Shown here piece by piece: positions 18,030-26,599 of a DNA stretch of 64,000 bases (its first letter is position 1; the number at the start of each line of letters is the position of its first letter). The notes beneath the pieces are model-generated. The model had not been told where the DNA came from. It ran no database searches and was given only the letters and a program-made list of their open reading frames with translations. Origin of the DNA: Acidobacteriaceae bacterium (lineage in GTDB: Bacteria > Acidobacteriota > Terriglobia > Bryobacterales > Bryobacteraceae); assembly GCA_019244055.1 (NCBI GenBank), contig JAFATG010000268.1, positions 1-64,000 on the forward strand, in the 5' to 3' direction. The position numbers and the translations under genes were made by a program.

Positions 18030-18449
18030 GTGAGGGTAATGGTAGTAGTGAAAGCCTCGAAGGATTCGGAAGCCGGAGTCATGCCCAGTAAGAAGCTACT
18101 TACGGAGATGGGAAAGTTCAATGAGAAACTGGCTGAGGCCGGCGTGATGCTAGCCGCCGAGGGACTCCAGCCCACCTCGAAAGGTGTGCGCGTCACGTTT
18201 TCCGGAGACCAAAGGACGGTTATAGATGGCCCGTTCGCCGAGACGAAGGAACTTATTGCCGGATTCTGGCTGTGGCAGGTGAACTCAATGGAGGAAGCAA
18301 TTGAATGGGTGAAGCGGTGCCCGAACCCTCACGCAGATGGCGGGGTAATCGAGATTCGCCCGCTATTTGAGGCTGCGGATCTCGGGCCGGAATTCACGCC
18401 GGAACTCCAGGAGCAAGAAGAGCGGATTACAGCAAAGTTGGCGCGCTAG
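18030..18449 (+). CDS. YciI-like (YCII/DGPF domain) protein
   Basis: 139 aa, GTG start with AAGGAG about nine bases upstream. The ferredoxin-like YCII domain is marked by MRVMVVVKASKDSEAG at the start and DGPFAETKELIAGFWLW near residue 70, the DGPF motif that names the family, then EEAIEWVKRCPNPHADGGVIEIRPL. Related proteins often accompany ECF sigma factors, but none is adjacent here. The biochemical role is unknown; YciI-type folds are suspected of dehydratase or muconolactone-isomerase-like chemistry with a conserved His/Asp. Confidence 0.85.
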   Translation: MRVMVVVKASKDSEAGVMPSKKLLTEMGKFNEKLAEAGVMLAAEGLQPTSKGVRVTFSGDQRTVIDGPFAETKELIAGFWLWQVNSMEEAIEWVKRCPNPHADGGVIEIRPLFEAADLGPEFTPELQEQEERITAKLAR

Positions 18450-18587
18450 GCCGGGAGTTCTGCCTCGCCCTGAACGCCGGACCATCATCGAATCGCGCCT
18501 AGCGGCGAGCCCAACCGGCGCGCGTTTGTCAGATTCTCACCTGCAGGGCGGCGAAGAGCGAGTGACGCCCTGCGCGCTATTAGCAGA

Positions 18588-18593
18588 TAAAGT
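18588..18593 (+). promoter_or_regulatory. -10-like TAAAGT of a predicted leaderless mRNA
   Basis: TAAAGT ends seven bases before the ATG at 18601, which lacks a ribosome binding site. It is the same geometry as at 17097, 19144 and 24326. No convincing -35. Confidence 0.4.
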
Positions 18594-18600
18594 GAAAGTT

Positions 18601-19128
18601 ATGACGGCGCTGGAGGCTTACGAGTTGACGACCCAAGGAGGCGCAACAGACTTCGCCCGGGTAATTAAAGTTTGCGAATCCTTCGGACGGTACTGCCTCA
18701 TCAGTGGACTGGCGGTTAACTGTTATGTGGAACCGGTGTATACGCTCGACGCCGACATTGTCGTGATCGCTGCGAATCTTCGCGCTTTGACCGCCAATCT
18801 CCGAGAGGAAGGATTCAAAACCGAAGAACATTTACACTCGCTGAACGTGCTGGCCCCGACAAGCGAGCTGCGCATTCAATTCACAACCGACGACAGATAT
18901 CAGGCATTCTTAGCTCGGTCGATCGAAGCCGAAGTGCTAGGGCTTCGAGTGAAGGTCGCGAGCATCGAGGACGTCGTTCGGGGAAAGCTCTGGGCTTATG
19001 GCGACCCCCAACGGCGATTGAGCAAGCGCAAAAAGGACGAGCTGGATTTGATTCGGCTCGCGGAAAAGCATCCTCAACTGAAATCTATGTACCCCAGCGA
19101 GCTGGTTGAGCAGATCGAGCGAGGATGA
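18601..19128 (+). CDS. Nucleotidyltransferase-fold protein (AbiEii/MNT-like)
   Basis: 175 aa from the ATG at 18601; an open extension to 18367 overlaps the YciI gene and is not used. YCLISGLAVNCYVEPVYTLDADIVV (residues about 31-55) looks like the Gly-Leu plus DxD core of a minimal nucleotidyltransferase (polymerase-beta fold), and VASIEDVVRGKLWAYGDPQRRLSKRKKDELDLIRLAE near 115-150 is the common C-terminal signature of AbiEii-type and related proteins. No partner antitoxin or HEPN gene lies next to it, so a toxin-antitoxin role is unsupported. It may be a stand-alone relative. Confidence 0.6.
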   Translation: MTALEAYELTTQGGATDFARVIKVCESFGRYCLISGLAVNCYVEPVYTLDADIVVIAANLRALTANLREEGFKTEEHLHSLNVLAPTSELRIQFTTDDRYQAFLARSIEAEVLGLRVKVASIEDVVRGKLWAYGDPQRRLSKRKKDELDLIRLAEKHPQLKSMYPSELVEQIERG

Positions 19129-19143
19129 GGCACCTCTAAAAGC

Positions 19144-19149
19144 TACAGT
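19144..19149 (+). promoter_or_regulatory. -10-like TACAGT of a predicted leaderless mRNA
   Basis: TACAGT ends six bases before the GTG at 19156. The spacer is GGGGTT and no Shine-Dalgarno site is placed correctly for that start. Confidence 0.4.
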
Positions 19150-19155
19150 GGGGTT

Positions 19156-20532
19156 GTGACACCCGTTTCAGCAGATATCGATTCCTATCTAGAAGACGCG
19201 TCCGGATATCGCGGGTGGGCGGATCGAGTGGTGCGCCCGGGAACGGTCGAGGAAGTCGGTGAGATTGTCCGCGGTTGCGCCCAGAGCCAAACCTCGCTCA
19301 CGATTGCGGGTGCCGGAACGGGATTGACGGGCGCGCGCGTGCCGCACGGGGGAGTGCTGCTGTCCCTCGAGCGATTTCAAGAAATTCGGGTGGACAAGGG
19401 CCAGGCGTGGTGCGGAACAGGGGCGCTGCTCAAAGATCTGCAAAAAGCCGCGGCGCAAACGAAACAGTTCTTTGGTCCGAATCCGACCGAAGATTCGGCT
19501 TCGATCGGCGGGATTATCAGCACGAATGCCGGCGGTGCGCGGAGCTTCCATTATGGAGCGGTGCGCCGGCATGTGCTCGCCCTGGAAGTGACGTTCATGA
19601 CGGGAGAAACGATCACCGTGCGGCGCGGGGAACCGGTGAATTTTCCGTTTCGGCCGATCCGCGTGCCCGAGACGAGCAAGAATTCAGCCGGATATTTTTT
19701 GCGCCCGGGCGCCGAATGGGTAGATCTCCTGGCAGGCAGCGAGGGCACTCTGGGAATTATCACGCACGCGGAGATGCAGCTGTATGATGAACCCGCGGCG
19801 CTGCTGAGCGGCGTAATCTTTTTCGCGTCAGACGAAGAGACGCTGGATGCGATCGAGCAGTGGAGGGAAATCCCGGAACTGCGACTGCTTGAATTCCTGG
19901 ACGAACACTCGCTGGATTTCATGCGCGGGAATTATCCGGCAATTCCGGCAGCAGCCCGAGCCGCGCTCATGATTGAACAGAATCTTGCTTCCGACGAGGA
20001 CTCAGAGGTGGACGCCTGGGCGGAACGCTTGGAACAGCAGAACGCGTTCGGCGAAGCGTCCTGGTTTGGTTTGCGGGCGGCGGACCACGAACGCTTTCGC
20101 GAGTTCCGGCACACGCTGTCTGCGAGTGTGACTGACAAAGTGCGCCGGAGAGGCTTTCATAAATTCAGCAGTGATTTTGCAGTGCCGTTCCGCTACCATC
20201 GCGAGCTGTACCGGCACTATAAGCGAAGATGCGAGGAAGTTCTGCCGGGCCAGTACACGATATTCGGCCATGCCGGTGATGCGAATAATCACGTCAATTT
20301 CCTGCCAGCCTCCAAGGAACAGTCGCAATTAAGCGAGGAACTGCTGAATGAGTTTGCACCTTTTGTGGTTTCGCTCGGGGGCACGGTCGCGGCAGAACAC
20401 GGGATTGGCAAGGTCAAGACCGATCTGCTGAAGGTGATGTATTCGGCGGACGAGATTGAGGCGATGAAGGACGTCAAACGCCGGCTCGATCCCGAGTGGT
20501 TGCTCGGGCGCGGAACGATCTTCGACCTCTGA
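19156..20532 (+). CDS. FAD-linked oxidase, GlcD / D-lactate dehydrogenase type
   Basis: 458 aa, GTG start. The N-terminal PCMH-type FAD domain shows RPGTVEEVGEIVRGC, AGAGTGLTGARVPHGG (pyrophosphate loop), FFGPNPTEDSASIGGIISTNAGG and GSEGTLGIITHAE. The C-terminal FAD-oxidase domain has FGHAGDANNHVNFLP and AAEHGIGKVK, the conserved metal/substrate histidines of D-2-hydroxyacid dehydrogenases. It should oxidise a D-2-hydroxy acid such as D-lactate or glycolate. No glcE or iron-sulfur glcF partner is adjacent, so electrons may pass to another acceptor. It converges with the M56 gene, leaving only 18 bp. Confidence 0.85.
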   Translation: MTPVSADIDSYLEDASGYRGWADRVVRPGTVEEVGEIVRGCAQSQTSLTIAGAGTGLTGARVPHGGVLLSLERFQEIRVDKGQAWCGTGALLKDLQKAAAQTKQFFGPNPTEDSASIGGIISTNAGGARSFHYGAVRRHVLALEVTFMTGETITVRRGEPVNFPFRPIRVPETSKNSAGYFLRPGAEWVDLLAGSEGTLGIITHAEMQLYDEPAALLSGVIFFASDEETLDAIEQWREIPELRLLEFLDEHSLDFMRGNYPAIPAAARAALMIEQNLASDEDSEVDAWAERLEQQNAFGEASWFGLRAADHERFREFRHTLSASVTDKVRRRGFHKFSSDFAVPFRYHRELYRHYKRRCEEVLPGQYTIFGHAGDANNHVNFLPASKEQSQLSEELLNEFAPFVVSLGGTVAAEHGIGKVKTDLLKVMYSADEIEAMKDVKRRLDPEWLLGRGTIFDL

Positions 20533-20550
20533 AGCCGCCAACGCCTTCCA

Positions 20551-22074
20551 TCAAGGCTTGTATTTTTCCTTGGGGTCCAAAGTAACTCGAAAATCGCCCG
20601 ACGACGATCGATCGACAAACTCGATAGTCAAGCTACCTATGCCTTCGAAGTGAGCATAACGCCAGTCTTCAAACGGATAGGTCATCGCGGAACCGCCGCC
20701 TTCCGATTCAGGACGGTTGTAACTGCCGCCGGCCGGGTGGGAGTCGATTTCATCAGGCGGTCCATACCGTATGTAGATGCGGCCGCGATCGGTCTTCCAG
20801 CCCGGTAAATTCCCTCCCCAATGCCTGTTTGCGTATGCGATACGCCGGTAATGCTCTTCCTTGAACTCATTCTCGGGCGTGCCCGGTGTGGGATCACGCC
20901 GCGCCCAGAACTGCTTCACAAACTGCTCGCGTTCTTCGTCCGTCTTCAGAGCTTCAAAGGCGGCCTTTTCTTCATCCGAGATGATATAGACCACGTCCTC
21001 GTTGAGCCATTTCTGCCAGGGATTATCCACGTTTTGGCGGAATTGCTGCGAAGCGACATTTGAATTGCTGTTAATGTGCCAGGCGGCCAGCACCATTGCG
21101 GTACTCGCCATCAGAACCACAGCCGCCAGAGCAGGCGCCCAGATCCCGCTGGGACCTTTCGGATAGAGCAGACGCTTGATACGTTTCATGAGATTTCCTC
21201 CTGTTGCCGCCACCGCCGTCTCGCGCGCGGGCCATTCTTGTTTCAATCGATTTTGTTCGAGTGCAGTCAATGCGAGGGCATAGCCGTGTGCGTCGCCTCT
21301 CAAGTCCACCACAATGTCGTCGCAGCAGTTTTCACGCTCAGCGCGGATGACTCGCGACATCCACCACACGGCCGGGTGATAGAAAAGAAGGCCTTCAATG
21401 AGTCGCTGGTAAGCGTTGATAAGGTAGTCTGACCGCCTGACGTGCGCCAGCTCGTGCAGCAATATTGCTTCTATGTAATCCGGTGACAGGCCAGCCAAAA
21501 GACCCAGCGGCACCAGAACGATCGGACGAAAATGCCCAAGCACCACGGGCGTCTCAACCAGCAACGACTCCAGTAACACCACAGGCCGCGAGACCTTCAG
21601 CTCGAGGGCTAAGCGACTGATAGTACGCTGCCAGGAATTCGGTGCTGTGCATGTGCCGCGTCGCTGCATCGTAGATAATGACAGCCAACTAGCGGCGTAG
21701 CGCAGGTAAAATAGGCTAACCCCGATTATCCATACAGGAGCGAGCCACGGCACCAGCCTGCCGAAATCCGAAAATTGTCCGTTACTCCCGTCCGCATCGG
21801 GCATCGAGTTCCATGGCGGAAGGCTCACCCGGCTCGGCGTTCCTGCACTGCTGTTAAGCTCAGGCAGAAAACGAATCAGTGTAACGGCAAAACCCGCGAG
21901 CATTGCAAGCAATGCCACACAGCCGGCCACATATCGAACACGCGGTGAGCGAAGTAAGACAAGTAGCGTCGCCAGAACCGCCGCGATAAGGGCGCCTTCC
22001 CATAACGAGTGAATTAGAGTCCACCCCAACGCGTCCGAAATCTCTGTTTTCACCACGAAATCGAGCAGCCTCAT
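20551..22074 (-). CDS. M56 (BlaR1/MecR1-like) membrane peptidase fused to a GWxTD domain
   Basis: 507 aa. Three TM helices lie at about 21-41, 48-68 and 108-128. The cytoplasmic gluzincin core has LLHELAHVRRSDY (His207, Glu208, His211) and RAERENCCDD near 244-253 with the third ligand, and TM4 lies near 311-332. Where BlaR1 carries a penicillin-sensing domain, this protein instead has an acidobacterial GWxTD domain: NPWQKWLNEDVVYIISDEEK, FWARRDPTPGTPENEF and GWKTDRGRIYIRYGPPDEI. The gene overlaps the BlaI-type repressor gene upstream (ATGA), so the pair forms a signal-protease/repressor unit in which sensing by the GWxTD domain would trigger cleavage of the repressor. The signal is unknown. 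Confidence 0.85.
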   Translation of the reverse strand: MRLLDFVVKTEISDALGWTLIHSLWEGALIAAVLATLLVLLRSPRVRYVAGCVALLAMLAGFAVTLIRFLPELNSSAGTPSRVSLPPWNSMPDADGSNGQFSDFGRLVPWLAPVWIIGVSLFYLRYAASWLSLSTMQRRGTCTAPNSWQRTISRLALELKVSRPVVLLESLLVETPVVLGHFRPIVLVPLGLLAGLSPDYIEAILLHELAHVRRSDYLINAYQRLIEGLLFYHPAVWWMSRVIRAERENCCDDIVVDLRGDAHGYALALTALEQNRLKQEWPARETAVAATGGNLMKRIKRLLYPKGPSGIWAPALAAVVLMASTAMVLAAWHINSNSNVASQQFRQNVDNPWQKWLNEDVVYIISDEEKAAFEALKTDEEREQFVKQFWARRDPTPGTPENEFKEEHYRRIAYANRHWGGNLPGWKTDRGRIYIRYGPPDEIDSHPAGGSYNRPESEGGGSAMTYPFEDWRYAHFEGIGSLTIEFVDRSSSGDFRVTLDPKEKYKP

Positions 22075-22463
22075 TTTGCCTCCTTGGCGTACTCGTCCAG
22101 CAATTTGCGAAGCTCAGCCAACTCGGCTTTTGTTGTTTTCTTAGCTGACAGCGCGCCAATCAGAAGCGCTTTCGCAGAGCCGCTAAACGCACGTTCCAAC
22201 AGATGGCCGGCTAGTTGTTGCTGTGTCCATTCACACGGCCGCGCAGCGCTGTAAATATGGGCGCGCTGCTCTTCGTCGCGAAGGAGAAGTCCTTTATCGG
22301 ACATTATCTGCATAAATTTCAGAATCGTGCTGTACTGTGCCGGGCGCCGCTGGTTGATGCGTTCATGGACTTGCCTGACTGTGGCGGGACCTGTGCTCCA
22401 CAGCACGGCCAGTATTTCCAATTCGGCATCGGTTGGGCGGGGTGGTTGTGCTCCCTTCGGCAT
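22071..22463 (-). CDS. BlaI/MecI-family winged-helix repressor
   Basis: 130 aa. The conserved start PTDAELEILAVLWSTGPATVRQVHE followed by the recognition region AQYSTILKFMQIMSDKGLLLRDE is diagnostic, and the C-terminal helices (LLIGALSAKKTTKAELAELRKLLDE) form the dimer interface. It should repress its own operon together with the M56 peptidase, with release by proteolysis. The ATG has no ribosome binding site; a promoter lies immediately upstream and suggests a leaderless mRNA. Confidence 0.9.
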   Translation of the reverse strand: MPKGAQPPRPTDAELEILAVLWSTGPATVRQVHERINQRRPAQYSTILKFMQIMSDKGLLLRDEEQRAHIYSAARPCEWTQQQLAGHLLERAFSGSAKALLIGALSAKKTTKAELAELRKLLDEYAKEAK

Positions 22464-22471
22464 CTAGGAAG

Positions 22472-22500
22472 ACTTTACTACTAAGCTTTTCCTATGTCAA
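22472..22500 (-). promoter_or_regulatory. Promoter of the blaI-M56 operon
   Basis: On the minus strand TTGACA (22500-22495) is followed after 17 bases by TAAAGT (22477-22472), then eight bases and the ATG at 22463. This is a consensus -35 and a fair -10 with ideal spacing. The transcript would start at or just before the start codon. The spacer contains TTAGTAGTAAAG, which may be part of the BlaI operator; that part is inference. Confidence 0.65.
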
Positions 22501-22522
22501 GCGCCTTAACGCAGATGAAGCA

Positions 22523-23872
22523 TTACCCCTCGTTGACCGGATCAGGTGGCTGAGCATCCAGTTTTTCGATCAGCACCGTAGCGATGCGATTGCGATTCAT
22601 TTCGGTAATCGTGAAGTGCCGGCCGCCGTACTCGATGCTGTCTTTCACGCGGGGAATGTAGCCGAATTGGAAGAGTAGGAATCCGGCGAGCGTCTCAAAC
22701 CCCGCTTCAGTTGGAAGCACGATGTTGTAGCGGGTTTCGAGGTCACGAATCGTGGTACTGCCTTCGAGCTGAAGAACTTTGTCCTGGTACGAAGAGACCG
22801 GACGCGCGACATCGTGCTCATCCCCGATGTCTCCAAAGATCTGCTCGAGGACATCTTCAAGCGTGACGAGACCGACTATGGTGCCGAATTCGTTTACGAC
22901 AAGAGCCAAATGCATGTGGCTGGCGCGGAATTCGTCGATGAGCTGATTCAGCGGCTTGGTTTCGGGAACGACTACCGGTTTACGAATAAGACGGCGGAGA
23001 CGGAATGGCCGGGGTGCGCGCTGGCGCTCATGGGCAAAGCGTTGCTCGTCCCAGATGCGCATGAGGTCCTTGTAATGAACGACGCCGATGATCTGCTCGG
23101 GATTATTTTCGTAAATGGGCACGCGGGAGAATTTGTGCTCGGCCATCGTGCTCAGGATCCGTTCCAGGCTGGCGTCTACGGGAAGGGAGATGATGTTGTG
23201 ACGCGGGGTCATGATTTCGCGAGCGGAGTAATCGGATAGCTCGATCAGGCGCTGAATAGCATCCTGCTCAAACTGTTGCAGATGACCTTCGTGCCGGCTG
23301 GACTGAACGATGTACTTGAGTTCTTCAGGCGAGTGACCGCCGTGAGCGTGTCCGCCGCTGCCGACGCCGAGAATTCTCAACACCAGCGCAGAGGTGCGTT
23401 CGATCACGACTACGAACGGTTGGGATAAGCGGTAAAAGACCAGGAGCACGGGCGCGGCGAGCACCGCGATGCGATCGGCCTTTTCGATCGAGACATTCTT
23501 GGGAACAACTTCGCCTATGACCACATGGGCGTAGCTGATGATCAGAAAAGCAAATGTGAAGGCGACGGCGTGCAGCAGCGCAACCGGAATGTCTTTACCA
23601 AGCGGCTCAATGGCGCCACGCAACAGTTTGTAGAACGTATCCTCCCCCGCCCAACCGAGTCCGAGACTGGCGAGAGTGATGCCGACCTGAGTTACCGACA
23701 GAAGTCGACCCGGGTTCGCGAGAAGATTGAGGGCGCTTTGCGCGCCGGCTTGTCCCTGCTCGGCTAGCTCGCGCAAGCGGGACTGGCGAACGGACACGAG
23801 CGCGACTTCCGCCGCAGCGAAGAATCCGTTGGTCGCCAGAATGAAAATCAGAACAAGAAAGCGGACCGCCAT
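22523..23872 (-). CDS. CNNM/CorC-like membrane protein with CBS pair (HlyC/CorC family)
   Basis: 449 aa. The DUF21/CNNM transmembrane domain occupies about residues 1-185 with the signature FFAAAEVALVSVRQSRLRELAEQG and GEVVPKNVSIEKA. A CBS pair follows (about 205-335: REIMTPRHNIISLPVDASLERIL; FRASHMHLALVVNEFGTIVGLVTLEDVLEQIFG), and then a CorC_HlyC domain (about 350-440: LQLEGSTTIRDLETRYN). Family members take part in Mg2+ or Co2+ transport and homeostasis. A His/Gly-rich linker (GSGGHAHGGHSPEE) precedes the CBS region and could bind metal. It appears monocistronic, upstream of the BlaI gene on the same strand. Confidence 0.9.
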   Translation of the reverse strand: MAVRFLVLIFILATNGFFAAAEVALVSVRQSRLRELAEQGQAGAQSALNLLANPGRLLSVTQVGITLASLGLGWAGEDTFYKLLRGAIEPLGKDIPVALLHAVAFTFAFLIISYAHVVIGEVVPKNVSIEKADRIAVLAAPVLLVFYRLSQPFVVVIERTSALVLRILGVGSGGHAHGGHSPEELKYIVQSSRHEGHLQQFEQDAIQRLIELSDYSAREIMTPRHNIISLPVDASLERILSTMAEHKFSRVPIYENNPEQIIGVVHYKDLMRIWDEQRFAHERQRAPRPFRLRRLIRKPVVVPETKPLNQLIDEFRASHMHLALVVNEFGTIVGLVTLEDVLEQIFGDIGDEHDVARPVSSYQDKVLQLEGSTTIRDLETRYNIVLPTEAGFETLAGFLLFQFGYIPRVKDSIEYGGRHFTITEMNRNRIATVLIEKLDAQPPDPVNEG

Positions 23873-24144
23873 TCATCAGCAACCATGATGGCAAAGTAGC
23901 GCGCGAGCGTCGCTCACTCGCGATGCAGCAGAGCTCTCTTGAGAAATTCCAGTTCTGGAAGATGGAATGCTAACTTACCCGCAAAGCAACCATAGGTCAA
24001 TCTGCGAAGCGTTTCGCGCCGGCAGATATCCAGCAAGTAGCGCGACAGCTACAGTGGGCCTGTTTCCATATTGATCGCATCTTCTGGTAACATCCACCCA
24101 CTGTTCCTTTCTCGACGGCAGTGGGGTATGCCGGCAGGCTTTAA
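23873..24144. other. Intergenic stretch, nothing recognised
   Basis: It holds the region upstream of the CorC-like gene. A short imperfect inverted repeat (GCGAG ... CTCGC near 23900-23920) is visible but without a T-run. No tRNA, small ORF with a ribosome site, or repeat was seen. Confidence 0.4.
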
Positions 24145-24300
24145 AACGGAAACTACGACTTTTCGCCCGGCTTCCTCGACAACGCCACCATCTCGCAGAC
24201 AAGCGAATTCACCCGAGGCGGCAGCATTGCTTACAAGAACCAGGCCGATAGCTCAGTTACCGGAGCATACGGCTACCCCGATTTCTACACCCAACGGTGA
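24145..24300 (+). pseudogene. Possible C-terminal remnant of a lost gene
   Basis: A frame of 51 codons after a TAA, without a start codon, ends at TGA 24298-24300. It reads like real protein (NYDFSPGFLDNATISQTSEF, then an Ala/Tyr/Gly-rich end GAYGYPDFYTQ), with Gly, Tyr, Asn and Thr use suggesting an exported beta-rich protein. The codon third positions are GC-rich as in genes nearby. I could not assign a family. It could be a chance frame. Confidence 0.3.
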
Positions 24301-24325
24301 GAGCTGAACACCTACAACGGCAGAG

Positions 24326-24331
24326 TACAAT
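24326..24331 (+). promoter_or_regulatory. -10-like TACAAT of a predicted leaderless mRNA
   Basis: TACAAT ends six bases before the GTG at 24338. The bases between are CGGTGG and no other ribosome site is present. Confidence 0.45.
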
Positions 24332-24337
24332 CGGTGG

Positions 24338-26599
24338 GTGCTAACCCGCGCAGTACGCATTATCAATGTGAGCATAGCCGTCCTGGTTGTGCTCATTGCG
24401 TTTGCGGTTTACTGGTACGCGGTGCGGCCCCTGCCGAAAACATCTGGCGAGATTACGGCCCCGATTCGGGCAAACGCAACGATTAAGAGAGATGCGCGGG
24501 GAGTCCCGCACATTGAAGCCGCCTCCTGGCAGGACGCAATTTTCTTGCAGGGCTTCGTGACGGCTCAAGACCGGTTGTGGCAGATGGATGCGCTGCGGCG
24601 TTTGGGCGAAGGCGAGCTGGCGGAGGTGTTCGGACAGGGCGCCCTGGCACAGGATGAGCGGACGCGCCGCATGCGATTGGGCGAGATCGCGGACGCGGGC
24701 GTGACGCGGCTCCGGCCGCAAGACCGCACGGTGTTTATCGAGTACGCAAGAGGCGTGAACTACTTCATCGACCGCCGGCGCGGAGATTATTCCCTGGAAT
24801 TCTCCATACCAGGACGAGAGTATGCGCCGAAGCCTTGGACGATAAAGGATTCCTTGGCGATTGCGCTCGTGATGTACCGGACACTGACGGATGATTCCAA
24901 GAACGATTTCGATCGAGGCGTGCTTTTGAGTGCAGGCGCGGATCCCGAGAAGTTTCAGATTCTGTTTCCTGCCGTGCAAGGGCAATTCGTGAGTCCTGGA
25001 TCGAATGCATGGGCCGTTTCCGGCACTCACACGATGGACGGAAAGCCGATACTCGCGAACGATCCACATCTGGAATACGGAATCCCGGGCACATGGCATT
25101 TAGTGCATTTGAAAGCGCCCGGTTTGAATGTTTCGGGCGCCGCGCTACCTGGCGTTCCCAGCGTGATAACGGGCCATAACGAGCAGATAGCGTGGGGCGT
25201 CACCAACTTGGCCGCCGATGTGATGGATCTGTATGCGGAACAGATGGATGACAGCACGGGTCGGTACGCGTATCAGGGAACCGTACAGCAGGCGCAACTT
25301 GACCGGCAATTTATCGGTGTGAAAGGCGCAAAACCTGCCGAGGTAGATATCTGGGTGACACGGCACGGACCGGTGATTTTTCACCAGAACGGAAGAAGCT
25401 ATAGCATGCGCTGGAGCGCGACGGATGGCTTCGGTTTCCCTTTTTTCGATTTGGATCGCGCGCAGAACTGGCAGCAGTTTCGGTCGGCGCTGGCGGTCTT
25501 TTGGGGACCCGGACAAAATTTTGCGTATGCGGACAAGTCAGGTCACATCGGCTATCAGGCAACCGGGGCCGTTCCAATCAGAGGGAACTTCGAGAGCAAC
25601 GTACCGCTGGATGGAGCGTCGGGAAAGTTCGAATGGAACGGGTACATACCGTTTGACCAGTTGCCCAGCTTTTGCGACCCAGCAGGCGGGATCGTGGCAA
25701 CAGCAAATCAGGATCCGTTTCCGTCGAGTTTTCCGTACCGGGTGAATGGTCGATATGACGACGCATACCGAGTCGATCAGATTCGTGCACGGCTACGAGC
25801 GAAACCGCGGCTGACGGTCAGCGACATGTTGGCGATTCAGAAGGATGTCTACGCTGCCTACGATCACTTCTTGGCAGAACAGGTATTAGCGGCGTGTCAG
25901 AAGAAGGGCAGCCGAGACGAATTGGTTCGAGATTCTATTCCACTCCTACGTGGCTGGAATGGGCAGATGGACAAGGATGAAGCGGCTCCTATGATGGTGG
26001 AGGCCCTGAGCGACAACCTGCGGCAGAGCATGGTCCGGCTCAGTCTGCAGCCTGGTCGCGAGAATACGGAGATTGCCGTTCTTCCACGTTGGGGCGTAGT
26101 ACAGAACCTGCTTGATACGCGGCCCGCAGGGTGGGTTGCCAACAATGATTGGGATACGTGGCTGCTGAACAATTTCAGTGCCGCGCTGCAAGAAGGGCGC
26201 AAGCGGCAGGGGTCTCGAGTGGCGAGTTGGCGCTGGGGGCGTTTGCTGGAGTGGACGTTTGCGCATCCGGTGGGCAAACAGCTCCCGCTCGTGAGCGGGT
26301 ACTTCGACATTGGACCAATCCAGATGAGCGGCTCTGGCACTACTGTCAAGCAGACGACGCCTAGCTTGGGGCCATCGGAGCGAATGGTCGTGGATCTGGG
26401 CACGCTTGATGAGTCGGTCCAGAACCTGGCAGTCGGCGAATCAGGATACGTGGCGTCGCGGCATTACAAGGATCAATGGAGTGCCTACTATGTGGGCAAA
26501 AGCTTCCCGATGGAATTCGACAATGTGCACGCGACAGACGTCCTGCGGGTGAGAGCGGAAAGCTTCCCTCCTTCCTCCGGCGATAATCACTGGCAGTGA
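24338..26599 (+). CDS. Penicillin acylase family Ntn-hydrolase (S45)
   Basis: 753 aa precursor, GTG start. A single N-terminal TM/signal anchor lies at about 7-28. The small-chain part includes KRDARGVPHIEAASWQDAIF and GFVTAQDRLWQMDALRR, both typical. Autocatalytic cleavage is expected between Gly221 and Ser222 in SPGSNAWAVSGTHTMDGKP; the freed Ser222 is the nucleophile. Downstream are ANDPHLEY, PGVPSVITGHNEQIAWGVTN and the Asn of ATANQDPFP. Family members hydrolyse amide bonds of penicillins, cephalosporin side chains or acyl-homoserine lactones, here in the periplasm. The natural substrate cannot be told from sequence. The gene is coupled to a DUF72 gene by a GTGA overlap. Confidence 0.9.
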   Translation: MLTRAVRIINVSIAVLVVLIAFAVYWYAVRPLPKTSGEITAPIRANATIKRDARGVPHIEAASWQDAIFLQGFVTAQDRLWQMDALRRLGEGELAEVFGQGALAQDERTRRMRLGEIADAGVTRLRPQDRTVFIEYARGVNYFIDRRRGDYSLEFSIPGREYAPKPWTIKDSLAIALVMYRTLTDDSKNDFDRGVLLSAGADPEKFQILFPAVQGQFVSPGSNAWAVSGTHTMDGKPILANDPHLEYGIPGTWHLVHLKAPGLNVSGAALPGVPSVITGHNEQIAWGVTNLAADVMDLYAEQMDDSTGRYAYQGTVQQAQLDRQFIGVKGAKPAEVDIWVTRHGPVIFHQNGRSYSMRWSATDGFGFPFFDLDRAQNWQQFRSALAVFWGPGQNFAYADKSGHIGYQATGAVPIRGNFESNVPLDGASGKFEWNGYIPFDQLPSFCDPAGGIVATANQDPFPSSFPYRVNGRYDDAYRVDQIRARLRAKPRLTVSDMLAIQKDVYAAYDHFLAEQVLAACQKKGSRDELVRDSIPLLRGWNGQMDKDEAAPMMVEALSDNLRQSMVRLSLQPGRENTEIAVLPRWGVVQNLLDTRPAGWVANNDWDTWLLNNFSAALQEGRKRQGSRVASWRWGRLLEWTFAHPVGKQLPLVSGYFDIGPIQMSGSGTTVKQTTPSLGPSERMVVDLGTLDESVQNLAVGESGYVASRHYKDQWSAYYVGKSFPMEFDNVHATDVLRVRAESFPPSSGDNHWQ

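Noticed and set aside
18367-18600. Upstream extension of the nucleotidyltransferase-fold gene
   Set aside because: Overlaps the end of the YciI gene and reads as Arg/Ser-rich shadow; the ATG at 18601 has a promoter-like element just before it.
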